Shown: in pieces, positions 36,464-44,761 of the stretch
How positions within the stretch are numbered: the first letter of the stretch is position 1
Layout: the number at the start of each line of letters is the position of its first letter
Assembly: GCF_016722765.1 (NCBI RefSeq)
Contig: NZ_JAEQND010000018.1
Span: 1-64,000 of the forward strand
Direction: 5' to 3'
From: Ramlibacter alkalitolerans
GTDB taxonomy: Bacteria > Pseudomonadota > Gammaproteobacteria > Burkholderiales > Burkholderiaceae_C
DNA length: 64,000 bases
Made by a program: the position numbers and the translations under genes
The notes under the pieces: generated by a model
The model's database searches: none
What the model was told of the DNA's origin: nothing
The model's input: the letters and a program-made list of their open reading frames with translations, nothing else

Positions 36464-37137
36464 GGAGGGACCTCCGCCTCCCCGGCGATGCCGCGGACGC
36501 GGAGGGCCTTCCTTTCGACGGCAACTCGCGCCATACCGAGGCGCTGGCGGCGCGCGGCACGCTGCGCAACTTCCGCCGCGGCATGCTCCTGATCCAGGAG
36601 GGCGACTTCGGCAGCACGCTGTACATCGTGCGCGCCGGCCGCCTGCGGGCCTATGCCGCCGACCCCAAGGGCAAGGAAATCACGCTGGGCCTGTACGGGC
36701 CCGGCGAATACGTCGGCGAGATGTCGCTCGACGGCGGCCCGCGCTCGGCCAACGTGGAAACGCTGGAGACCACCACCTGCGCGGTGATCACCCGCGAGAC
36801 GCTGCTGTCGTACATCGCGCAGGAGCCGGACTTCGCGCTCGAGATGATGGCGCGCCTGATCCGCCGCGCCCGCCTGGCCACCGAGAGCACGCGCAGCCTG
36901 GCGCTGATCGACGTCTATGGCCGCTTCAAGCGGCTGCTGGAGCAGTTGTCCGAGCCGGCCGCCGCCGACGGCAGCCGCATCCTGCGCGAGCGCATCACCC
37001 ACCAGCAGGTCGCCAACCACCTGGCCTGTTCGCGCGAGATGGTGAGCCGCCTGATGAAGGACCTGGAGGTGGGCGGCTATGTCGGCAAGCGCGATGGCCG
37101 GATCGTGCTGTTCAAGGATCTGCCCGCGCGCTGGTGA
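36460..37137 (+). CDS. Crp/Fnr-family transcriptional regulator
   Basis: 225 residues from the GTG at 36460, which overlaps the LuxR stop. The cyclic-nucleotide-binding domain (about 30-140) keeps G86-E87 in VGEMSLDGG and R95-S96-A97, the residues that contact the cyclic phosphate in CRP. The HTH recognition helix (about 181-205; ITHQQVANHLACSREMVSRL) has S-R-E-x-x-S-R, a mixture of CRP (R-E) and FNR (E-x-x-S-R) contacts. It has no N-terminal Cys cluster, so it is not an iron-sulphur FNR. A class III cyclase is encoded about 5.6 kb away. No other start fits the SD-like GAGGAGG at 36463. Confidence 0.88.
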   Translation: MRRDLRLPGDAADAEGLPFDGNSRHTEALAARGTLRNFRRGMLLIQEGDFGSTLYIVRAGRLRAYAADPKGKEITLGLYGPGEYVGEMSLDGGPRSANVETLETTTCAVITRETLLSYIAQEPDFALEMMARLIRRARLATESTRSLALIDVYGRFKRLLEQLSEPAAADGSRILRERITHQQVANHLACSREMVSRLMKDLEVGGYVGKRDGRIVLFKDLPARW

Positions 37138-37174
37138 CCGTGGGGCGGCGGATGTCGTCCGCTGGCGGTGTCGC

Positions 37175-37219
37175 GTGGGCTGGCGGTGACGCGCGAATGC
37201 GCCGGAACCCCGGCGTTGC
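37175..37219. repeat. GTAGGCTGG-family repeat, degenerate (copy 5)
   Basis: GTGGGCTGGCGGTGACGCGC followed by GGAACCCCGGCGTTGC: a single arm with several changes. It lies between the convergent Crp and DedA genes. Confidence 0.6.
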
Positions 37220-37224
37220 TCCCG

Positions 37225-37836
37225 CTACCCGCGCTCCCCCCTCCGCGCCCCCATCCACCACACCACCAGCACCCCCACCAGCGCCAGCGTCAACACGTTG
37301 TCCGCGCTCTCCACCGGCCCCACGAACGCGGGCCAATTCCACCCGAACGAGCGCATTCCGACCTGCGCCACCGCCACCTGGATCAGCGCCGCCAGCGCAT
37401 CGGCGGCCAGGAACGGCTGCCACGGCATGCGCAAGGACCCGAAGAGGAAATACAGCGTCGCGCGCTGCCCCGGCAGGAAGCGCGTGACGAAGGACAGCAG
37501 CGCGGCATGGCGCAGCATCCCCTCCTCCAGCCCCGGCAGCCGCTGCGGCGGCACGAACCGCGCCGCCCACGGCCGCCTCACCCAGCGCGCACCGTAGTGA
37601 TGCCCGAACCAGACGCTGATCGCATCGCCCGCCAGGATCGCGACCCACGCCGTGGCAGCCACCGCCACCGCATCGAGCCCGCCCGGGTGCAGGCTCAGAC
37701 CCGCGGCGGCGAGCAGGAGGACGTCCTGCGCCCAGGGGGCGCCGATGCCGGCGCTGGCGACCGCGGTGAAGAGAAGCCCACAAGCGGCCGAGCCGTGCAG
37801 CGTCGAGAGAACCTCAAGCAAGATTTGCTGAAACAC
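37225..37836 (-). CDS. DedA-family membrane protein
   Basis: 203 residues, about five membrane segments. The DedA/VTT features are LAGDAISVWFGHHYGARWV and FVTRFLPGQRATLYFLFGS, which match the G-D-x-x-x-Y-x-x-G-(R/H) and F-x-R-F-(x)-P-G-x-R family motifs. DedA proteins act as lipid scramblase-like or flippase proteins important for membrane potential. The start is a GTG at 37836. It is convergent with the Crp gene. Confidence 0.85.
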   Translation of the reverse strand: MFQQILLEVLSTLHGSAACGLLFTAVASAGIGAPWAQDVLLLAAAGLSLHPGGLDAVAVAATAWVAILAGDAISVWFGHHYGARWVRRPWAARFVPPQRLPGLEEGMLRHAALLSFVTRFLPGQRATLYFLFGSLRMPWQPFLAADALAALIQVAVAQVGMRSFGWNWPAFVGPVESADNVLTLALVGVLVVWWMGARRGERG

Positions 37837-37877
37837 ACCCGCATGGTAGCCGCGCAGCTTGGTGGTGGGCCGTCAGG

Positions 37878-39452
37878 TCATTTCACGACCACCCAGCGCC
37901 ATTCGAGCCAGTTGTCTGCACGATGAACAGCGGTGACGTTCCTGCGCATCGCCCAGGGGATGACCTGGCGGTGCAGCGGGATGTGGTGGATCTGCGCATT
38001 GTGTTCTCGGAACGCTGCCTTGATCAGTTCGGCGCGCTTGGCGGGATCGGGTTCCAGTGAAGATGCGGCAGCGAGTTCGTCGAGCCTCGCGTTTCGGTAG
38101 TTTCCCCAGTTCCAGAAGCCGATGCCCTTTTCCCCCCGCGGCCGGAGGACCGGCGTCAGGGTGGTCTCCGCATCGGTGATCGAGCCACCCCACCCGAGCA
38201 GGTAGAGCGAGGTGTCCAGCTTCTGCCCCTTGGCGAAGTAAGGCGCGCGCGGCATGGCGTTGACGCTCACCTTCACGCCGACCTGGCTCCACATCGCGGC
38301 CAACGCCAGGCAGATTTCCTCGTCGTGAATATAGCGGTCATTCGGGCAGTCCATTGTCACGGCGAAGCCGTTCGCGTAGCCGGCTTCGGCCAGCAGCCTG
38401 CGCGCCGCGGCGGGATCGTAGGGCAGGCGCCGCTCGAACTCGGGATCGCTGAAGGTGCCGAGGCTGTTGTGCATCATCGAGCCGGTCGGCACTGACAGGT
38501 TGCGCATCAGGCGGGTTTTGAGGGTGTCGATGTCGATAGCCTGGTACATCGCGCGGCGCACGCGCAAGTCCTTGAACGGATTGCGGCCCTTCTCGCCGCC
38601 GTACAGGAGCTGGTCGCGCGCCTGATCCATGCCGACGAAGATGATGCGGTTCTCCACGCCTTCCAGCACCCGGATGTCGGGGTGCTCCCGCAACTTCTGC
38701 ACATCCTGGGGGGAGGGGTCCAGCACCAGGTCCAGCTGTCCGGACAGCAGCCCCGCCGTCCGCGTGGCGTCGCTGCGCAGTGGCGTGTAGACGACTTCCT
38801 GCACATTGCCGTCGAACTTTCCCCACCAGGACGGATTGCGCCTGAACACGCTCTTGACGTCCGGCTGCCGCGACACCAGCACGTACGGACCCGTGCCATT
38901 CGAATGAAGTGACGTGAACTTGACCTCGCCCGTACGGAAGTCCAGCGGCGTGCCGGCTCCGTGCTGCTCGCTCCAGGCGCGGCTCATGATCATTACCAGC
39001 GATGCCTGCTCGAGGAATACCGGATTGAACTGGGGCAGCGCGAATTCGACCGTTAGGTCATCGATCCGCCTGGGTTCCCCCATCGCCGAAGCATAGGCCT
39101 GGAACGCCGAGGTGGACTGTTGCGCCCGTCGAATCGAGAACACTACGTCATCGGCGGTGAACGGGCTACCGTCGTGGAACCTCACTCCGCCGCGCAGCGT
39201 CATCCGCCAGGTCGTGGGATCAAGTTGCGTCCAGGAGGTCGCAAGCCCCGGCACGAGGCGCAACTGCTGGTCGCGTCGCAGCAACGGTTCGTAGACCTGG
39301 CCGTTGATGGAGTTCGTCATGACCTCGTTCTGCGAGTGCGGATCAAGGGTCTGCACATCGCCCTGCGATGCCCACCGCAGCACCTGTGCAGGTGCAAGGC
39401 TCCAGGACAGGCAAAGGCCCAGGAGCAGGGCCCAGGCGCGCGGGAACGTCAT
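37878..39452 (-). CDS. ABC-transporter substrate-binding protein, peptide/nickel (SBP_bac_5) type
   Basis: 524 residues. The signal peptide (MTFPRAWALLLGLCLSWSLA, cleavage near APAQ) is followed by LRWASQGDVQTLDPHSQNE and FHDGSPFTADDVVFSIRRA, the SBP_bac_5 signature region. Members bind oligopeptides, glutathione or similar. No permease or ATPase follows, so it is an orphan binding protein. It is the last gene of the cyclase-PAP2-protease operon, 9 bp after the protease. The family suggests uptake or sensing of peptides released by that protease (inference). Confidence 0.88.
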   Translation of the reverse strand: MTFPRAWALLLGLCLSWSLAPAQVLRWASQGDVQTLDPHSQNEVMTNSINGQVYEPLLRRDQQLRLVPGLATSWTQLDPTTWRMTLRGGVRFHDGSPFTADDVVFSIRRAQQSTSAFQAYASAMGEPRRIDDLTVEFALPQFNPVFLEQASLVMIMSRAWSEQHGAGTPLDFRTGEVKFTSLHSNGTGPYVLVSRQPDVKSVFRRNPSWWGKFDGNVQEVVYTPLRSDATRTAGLLSGQLDLVLDPSPQDVQKLREHPDIRVLEGVENRIIFVGMDQARDQLLYGGEKGRNPFKDLRVRRAMYQAIDIDTLKTRLMRNLSVPTGSMMHNSLGTFSDPEFERRLPYDPAAARRLLAEAGYANGFAVTMDCPNDRYIHDEEICLALAAMWSQVGVKVSVNAMPRAPYFAKGQKLDTSLYLLGWGGSITDAETTLTPVLRPRGEKGIGFWNWGNYRNARLDELAAASSLEPDPAKRAELIKAAFREHNAQIHHIPLHRQVIPWAMRRNVTAVHRADNWLEWRWVVVK

Positions 39453-39461
39453 GGCACCGAG

Positions 39462-41528
39462 CTACGACGGACGCGGCGCAGGGTCCGCCGCGCCGGCTGC
39501 CGACGACATGGAGTCGCGGTGCCGCTTTTCCTTCAGCCTGCGCTTATCCCATTGCTCTCGCCGCAGCAACGGGCTCCGCACAACCGGCAGTTCGTCCCCC
39601 GGCTGCCGCTGCGGCGCGGGTACCTGCCCCGTTCCACCATTCTCCTTGCGGTACTTGACCACGGCGCGGGTGGTGACCGCCGCCGATACGCTGGTGCCCG
39701 GCAGGCGGACACGGTCCGTGCCGATCACAGCGGCAGCGGCGACTCCGGGAAGCGCATCGCTCTCGTCGCTGAGTGCGAACCACTCCGGGTGCTGCTTGGC
39801 GCCGGCGGGCGGTCGCGGACCACGCGCGGAATATGCGGGCGCCGACCCTGCATCGCCGATGAGGCCACCGACAACGATCGTCTCGCGGCCACTCGCCACG
39901 CTGTTGAGCGTGTCATCCTTTCGCAGCCACGGCGTGGTGCCGAAGCGCGCCTGCCGCGGGCCACTGGCCGACATGAACACCGGTTCGTCGCGTTCGATCC
40001 AGGCCTTGACGGTCACCTCGCCGGTCCCGCCATTGCGCACATCGAGCGACCAGCGGCCGTAGGGCGCCGCCGCCCGCCCGCCACGACGCACCGTTGGTGC
40101 GACGACCACCAGCACCATCCTTCCGCGCCTGCCCTGCGTGACTTGTCCGGGTGCGATCACCATAGCGACGACGTCACCGTCCCGCTCGATGGCCGCGGAC
40201 TTGCCAGGCGCCACCCACTGCGAACGCGACGCGTCGTGCCCAGGGGGCGTCAGGCGAACCTCGCATGGAGAGGCGCCCTCGCCTACCAGCCAGACCTCGG
40301 TGAACTGGTCCGTCGGGTTGTCAGGTATGTTGACCCAGGGGAAGGACACCTCGGCCTGGCTGCTGCCCGCAGCAGTGAGCGTTGCCTCGACATGCGTGTC
40401 GCTGTCCGCGCCGTTCCCCGCGGCAATGATGATGTCCGTGGGCCCTCCGAGGCCGCGGCGCCTGGTAATCACGGCGTCGAGCGCCTCCTCCAGGATCGAC
40501 GTGCCGTCGTGCGGCCCCGCGTACGCGCCATAGCTCAGGTTGATCGTCAGCGGGACCTTCGGCTCGGCGCAGGCACAGATGTACCGCACGGCATCGAGAA
40601 CGTAGGAGCGCAGCAGGCCGGAGACCTGCCGGCCCTGGAAGAAACGCGGCAATTGCACGAAGACAATGTCAGCATCCGGCTCAGGATCCTGCTCCTCTTC
40701 GCCCGACGGCTGGAGGGGATCGGGGTAGCCCGCGGCGATGTCCATGACGAAGGTTCCGTGCGCAACCGGGCATCGAACCGCGTCGTAGCCGCTCGCCGCA
40801 TAGCAGGACTCTTCGTCGAGGACGCCGTTATGGATGAACTGCTCGATGAATGCATCGATGCCGACCGTGCCGGTGCCAGCCCCCGGCGATGCAGGCGTGC
40901 GCCGCCATTCCCTGCCGTAGCCGAAACCCGGCACCGGCTGCCAGTCAGGCGCCTTGTACCCGGGAAGCGCCGCGACCGGCCCAGTGGACTGCTGGTCCCA
41001 GAGCGCGAATACGCGACTCGCATCCGTGCGCGTTCCGCGACTCCAGCGCCTGAACTGGCGGTGGGCGAAGGCGCACCCGTAGTCGATGAAGCCGATCACC
41101 TGTCGACCCGAGCGCGCCCGCGACAGGGGCGCATCCTGGCCGTCGGCGTGCTCCGCGGCGAGCGCTACATCGGACGCATCGCGATGCGTAATCGCGTCGG
41201 GGCTTGCGAAAGGGACGGCGAGCTCCCAGCGGATTCCGAGATGGCTGAGAAGTTCTAGCACTGTGCAGCGGACCTCGCGGGCCAGGAGCATGGTGAAGAA
41301 GACCGGCCCCGAGGCGCGCGGCACGCCGAGCACTTGCTGCGACTTGTCGTAGCCCCGCGAACGGACCTCGATTTTCAGATCGGCGAGTTGCTCCGGCGTC
41401 GCCTCTGCAATGACGGGGATCCAGTCGCCGTCAGCCCGCGGCGTGCCAGCATACCCCGTGATCTCGGCCCAGACCAAGTAAGGGTCCACCCTGCCCCAGC
41501 CCAGGATATCCTGGCACATGTCTGCCAT
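39462..41528 (-). CDS. S8 (subtilisin-like) serine protease without signal peptide
   Basis: 688 residues. The triad is complete: D149 in GFIDYGCAF, H257 in VAHGTFVMDI and S613 in LPGTSVSAAV. Oxyanion N372 lies in IIIAAGNG. A roughly 240-residue insert between N372 and S613 is beta-rich. The first 140 residues are a non-catalytic N-domain. No signal peptide, pro-domain or anchor is seen, so a cytoplasmic location or an unusual export route is implied. It is the third gene of the operon (12 bp after PAP2). Codon and base use look a little less GC-rich than the surroundings. Confidence 0.88.
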   Translation of the reverse strand: MADMCQDILGWGRVDPYLVWAEITGYAGTPRADGDWIPVIAEATPEQLADLKIEVRSRGYDKSQQVLGVPRASGPVFFTMLLAREVRCTVLELLSHLGIRWELAVPFASPDAITHRDASDVALAAEHADGQDAPLSRARSGRQVIGFIDYGCAFAHRQFRRWSRGTRTDASRVFALWDQQSTGPVAALPGYKAPDWQPVPGFGYGREWRRTPASPGAGTGTVGIDAFIEQFIHNGVLDEESCYAASGYDAVRCPVAHGTFVMDIAAGYPDPLQPSGEEEQDPEPDADIVFVQLPRFFQGRQVSGLLRSYVLDAVRYICACAEPKVPLTINLSYGAYAGPHDGTSILEEALDAVITRRRGLGGPTDIIIAAGNGADSDTHVEATLTAAGSSQAEVSFPWVNIPDNPTDQFTEVWLVGEGASPCEVRLTPPGHDASRSQWVAPGKSAAIERDGDVVAMVIAPGQVTQGRRGRMVLVVVAPTVRRGGRAAAPYGRWSLDVRNGGTGEVTVKAWIERDEPVFMSASGPRQARFGTTPWLRKDDTLNSVASGRETIVVGGLIGDAGSAPAYSARGPRPPAGAKQHPEWFALSDESDALPGVAAAAVIGTDRVRLPGTSVSAAVTTRAVVKYRKENGGTGQVPAPQRQPGDELPVVRSPLLRREQWDKRRLKEKRHRDSMSSAAGAADPAPRPS

Positions 41529-41540
41529 GGCGCGCCCCCA

Positions 41541-42764
41541 CTAGAGGGCCGGCTCGGCTGCGGCAGCCGGCCCCCGGGGATCCGCGGGTGGAAAGCCCAG
41601 CCCAGCAACTTCCGCCCTCGCCTGGTCCCACATATGCCCCAGGATCTTCGACTTTGCGATCGGCTTCTCGGGGGGTTCGGCGACGTAGTAGGCGCGGGAT
41701 CCGCTTCCATCCAGGGCGACGGCCAAGTCGAGGTCGGCGTCGCGGAGTTCCTTGGTCGCGGAGCCGTCGAATCGACGCGGCATCCAGCCGGCGCCAATGC
41801 ACTTGGCAACGGCGTATTCAGCCACGCATGCACCGAGCAGCCGACCCGCGATGCCATCCATCTGGTAATGCAGGCCCGCATACACGCGGTTGTCCGCAAT
41901 CGCTTTCGCCTGCTCCTGCAGCGCGCGATCAAGTTGCGAGTCGGGCTTCAGGCCCAGCAGGCTGCGCATGAAGTGCGCAAAGACGAATGCCTCGGTGGCA
42001 TGGCCGCTCGGCAGGGCGGACCAGCCGGGCGTCAGCAAGATCGGCTGGACGGACACCGAAATTTCATTGGGCCGCGGCACGGCGAGCACCTGCTTGATGC
42101 GGTGCACGATCTGCATCGAGAAGGTAAGCACGGCGCTTACCAGTTCCCAGGTGAACTTCGTGCGCCAGGGTGTCAGGGGTACGAGCGTGCTCCAGTAAGG
42201 AACCTGGGGCAGCACCTGGGTCAGGACTTCGGCCGCGCGCGCGCGCCGCAGGTCCGCGCGGCCGAAGGCTTCGACCTTGCGGGCTTGCTCGTCGACAACC
42301 TCGCGAGCAGGGCGGGCGATGCCCGCCAGCCGGCGGATTTTCGCAGACCCTGCCTTCGCCGTTGTCGCATCCAAGGTGAAGTGCGCGCCGCTCCACTCGG
42401 CGTGCACCATGACCACGCCTTGGGCGGGGCCCGCCGCGTCCGCGTAGTAGGCGAGACCCTCGTTCAGCGCGCTCAGGCAAAGATGGGTGCGCACCTCGGG
42501 CTGCCAGCAAGGCAGGTTCGCCTCATCGTCGAATGCCGGCATGTCCGCGGTGCCGTACTTCCCGTACACCTGGGAGCCACCGCCCATGCTGAGCCGTGCA
42601 CCGGCGGTGATCAGCCCTTCGGTGACCAAAGGGTCGCCGAGGAGGCCGGCAAGGTCCGCCATCTGCATGACGCCGCGGCCATAGACCGAGGCGCCGGTTG
42701 CCCCCGTCGCACCCGTCGCGCCGGTGGCGCCGGTGGCGCCCGTCGCACCAGTGAAAGTGCTCAT
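41541..42764 (-). CDS. PAP2/vanadium-haloperoxidase-fold protein with collagen-like N-terminus
   Basis: 407 residues. Residues 6-25 are a perfect Gly-Ala-Thr repeat (GATGATGATGATGATGATGA), a collagen-like G-X-Y tract. The C-terminal half has the three phosphatase/haloperoxidase motifs: K224-x6-R231-P, P-S-G-H (252-255, LPSGHATEAF) and R293-x5-H299-x3-D303. The protein has no clear membrane helix, unlike lipid phosphatases, and resembles soluble vanadium-dependent haloperoxidases. The start follows AAGGAG. Whether it is a phosphatase or a haloperoxidase is not decided by sequence alone. Confidence 0.8.
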   Translation of the reverse strand: MSTFTGATGATGATGATGATGATGASVYGRGVMQMADLAGLLGDPLVTEGLITAGARLSMGGGSQVYGKYGTADMPAFDDEANLPCWQPEVRTHLCLSALNEGLAYYADAAGPAQGVVMVHAEWSGAHFTLDATTAKAGSAKIRRLAGIARPAREVVDEQARKVEAFGRADLRRARAAEVLTQVLPQVPYWSTLVPLTPWRTKFTWELVSAVLTFSMQIVHRIKQVLAVPRPNEISVSVQPILLTPGWSALPSGHATEAFVFAHFMRSLLGLKPDSQLDRALQEQAKAIADNRVYAGLHYQMDGIAGRLLGACVAEYAVAKCIGAGWMPRRFDGSATKELRDADLDLAVALDGSGSRAYYVAEPPEKPIAKSKILGHMWDQARAEVAGLGFPPADPRGPAAAAEPAL

Positions 42765-42785
42765 CTCGTGCTCCTTGCGGAAGAC

Positions 42786-44600
42786 TTAGTTCGCGGGAAC
42801 GCCAGCCTCCTTGAGTGCGTCGGCCAGCACCTTGGCGTGGGGGTGCGCTCGCCCCCCGTACCGTTGCAAGAAGATCTCCACGCTGAAGCGCGGTTCCAGG
42901 CGCAGCAGGGCTTGCACCACCTGCCGCGCCTCCTCCACCTGTCCATCCAGCGTCAGTGCCATGGTCAAGGCGCGGTGCGTGGACGTATGGGCGCCATTGA
43001 GCCGCAAAGAGTGCCGTAGGATTTCAATGGCCTTCTTCAGGTCGCCCGCGCAAAGCAGTGCGAGACCCGCGAGCGACTGGACGTAATACTGCATGGGCCC
43101 GATCGGCGCGAGCTCGAGGGCGCGCCGGGCCGCTTCGCCCGCTTGCGGCCCACGGCCCTGCCAGGCGCAGAGCGTGGCCGTGTACAGCCACGCGAGCAAC
43201 TCGTTGGGATTCGCCGCCAGCGCCTGGCCGTAGCAGCGCGCCGCGCCTTCAAGGTCCTGGTCGTAGTAGGCCTTCACCAAGCCGGAGATGGTGAGCGTGA
43301 ACGGGCTGTCGGGCAGGGCCTGGACGGCGCGATCCGCGAGGTCGGCCGCGATCTTGCGGCTGGAGGGGCCGCCCAGCCCCCGGTTGGTGCCGATGGCATG
43401 CCATTTGGCCAGCCACGCATAGGCTTCCGCGTGCCGCGGGTGGCGCTCGATGACGGCCGAGAGCGCCTTGCCACTGAAGTCGAACCCTTCGGGTGCGACG
43501 TGGTGGACGCCCGCGATGCCGGCGAACATCAATGCCTGGCCGGCCAGTGTCGGTAGCGGCCTGTGCATCGCCTTCTGCACTGCACTTCCGAGCACCGCTT
43601 GGTGTGCCTGCAAGGCGATCTCGTAGCACAGCTCGCTGTTCGGCCGGAGCAGGTCCGCAACGTCGCCGTTGAGTCGGTCCACCCACAAGATGTCCTCGGA
43701 GCCGGTGCCCACCAGTTCGGCAGTCAGCAGCAGCCTCGATCCGATCACGACGTAGCTGCCGCTGAGGACATAGTCCGCCTTGAGTTGCGCACCGGCCTCT
43801 CGCACGCCGATATCGCGATGGCGCAGCACCGTCGTCGCCAGACGGGAGATCACCTTCAGCTCCGTGGTCTTGCCCATGTGGGCGATCACGCCATCGGCGA
43901 TCAGCTCGCCAATGGCGAGGTGCTCCGCGCCCATGCTGCGCCCGCTGAAAGGGATGACGGCGATCGTGGGCTGGACGCCCCGGAGGTATTCGCGCTCCGG
44001 CAGGAGAACAGGCGTGGGTCCCGCCGAACCTGCGCGGAACACGCGGATGGGTTCTGCGACGTGTTTGACGTAGCACTCCCCCATGTCCTCGACATGTGCA
44101 TCCAGGCCTTCGGTCAGGCCGTCGCGCACGGCGGCGGTCACCATGGTCTCGCCGGGGCCGGCGAGCGTCGCCACGCGTGCCGCCAGGTTCACGCCGCTGC
44201 CGTAGATGTCGATCTCGTCTACATACACGTGCGTGAGATTGAGGCCCGCGCGAAGGTACATGCGTTCGTCTGCGGGGCGACTCGCATTCCCGGCCTCGAA
44301 GTAAGCCTGCAGTTCAAGCGCCGCCGCGACTCCTTCGCGAGCGGAGTCGAATTCGGCCATCAGCCCGTCGCCAAGGCTCTTGACGAGGCGTCCTCCGTGA
44401 TGCGGAAGCACATTCCCGGTCGCGAACTGAAGGAACCCGCGCCATTGTTCAATGACCCCAAGCTCGTTGGCGGACATCAGCCTCACTGACTCCACGAGAT
44501 CGATCACGAGCACGACTTTCTGCCGCTGCGGCAGTAGGGCACCTGAGCCCGCATGTGCGGCGGCGGTGACGATGCTGTCGCGGCCGTCTTGCGACGTCAT
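42786..44600 (-). CDS. Class III nucleotidyl cyclase with TolB-like and TPR domains
   Basis: 604 residues, no membrane segment. The cyclase domain (about 25-190) has metal-binding D34 (LVIDLVESVRL) and D78 (SLGDGLMAEF), K74 and D131 at the purine-specifying positions, and transition-state N138 and R142 (GVNLAARV). It therefore should be active and adenine-specific. Then comes a TolB-like segment (about 210-330; PTIAVIPFSG) and five or more tetratricopeptide-like helices to the end. It leads the four-gene operon. cAMP made here could reach the Crp-type regulator at 36460-37137 (inference). Confidence 0.87.
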   Translation of the reverse strand: MTSQDGRDSIVTAAAHAGSGALLPQRQKVVLVIDLVESVRLMSANELGVIEQWRGFLQFATGNVLPHHGGRLVKSLGDGLMAEFDSAREGVAAALELQAYFEAGNASRPADERMYLRAGLNLTHVYVDEIDIYGSGVNLAARVATLAGPGETMVTAAVRDGLTEGLDAHVEDMGECYVKHVAEPIRVFRAGSAGPTPVLLPEREYLRGVQPTIAVIPFSGRSMGAEHLAIGELIADGVIAHMGKTTELKVISRLATTVLRHRDIGVREAGAQLKADYVLSGSYVVIGSRLLLTAELVGTGSEDILWVDRLNGDVADLLRPNSELCYEIALQAHQAVLGSAVQKAMHRPLPTLAGQALMFAGIAGVHHVAPEGFDFSGKALSAVIERHPRHAEAYAWLAKWHAIGTNRGLGGPSSRKIAADLADRAVQALPDSPFTLTISGLVKAYYDQDLEGAARCYGQALAANPNELLAWLYTATLCAWQGRGPQAGEAARRALELAPIGPMQYYVQSLAGLALLCAGDLKKAIEILRHSLRLNGAHTSTHRALTMALTLDGQVEEARQVVQALLRLEPRFSVEIFLQRYGGRAHPHAKVLADALKEAGVPAN

Positions 44601-44761
44601 GCTTCAAATGGCGTAGTGAAGGGGCGAGTGTCACATGTTGTACAGCCCACCACAAGCTGGCACCAAGACGAAAGGAAAGGACGGTCTGCGGCAATCCAGC
44701 GTGCGCCCCCTGCCGGGCATGAGCGGTCGCTCCGGAGTGCCACGGCCTCGCCGGAAGGGCC

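Noticed and set aside
42693..42750. DNA microsatellite under the GAT tract as assembly artefact
   Set aside because: Codons differ between units (third positions vary), so the repeat is at protein level and the assembly is likely right.
44601..44761. CRP binding site in front of the cyclase operon
   Set aside because: Only a TGTGAC half-site is present; no second half at the right distance on either strand.
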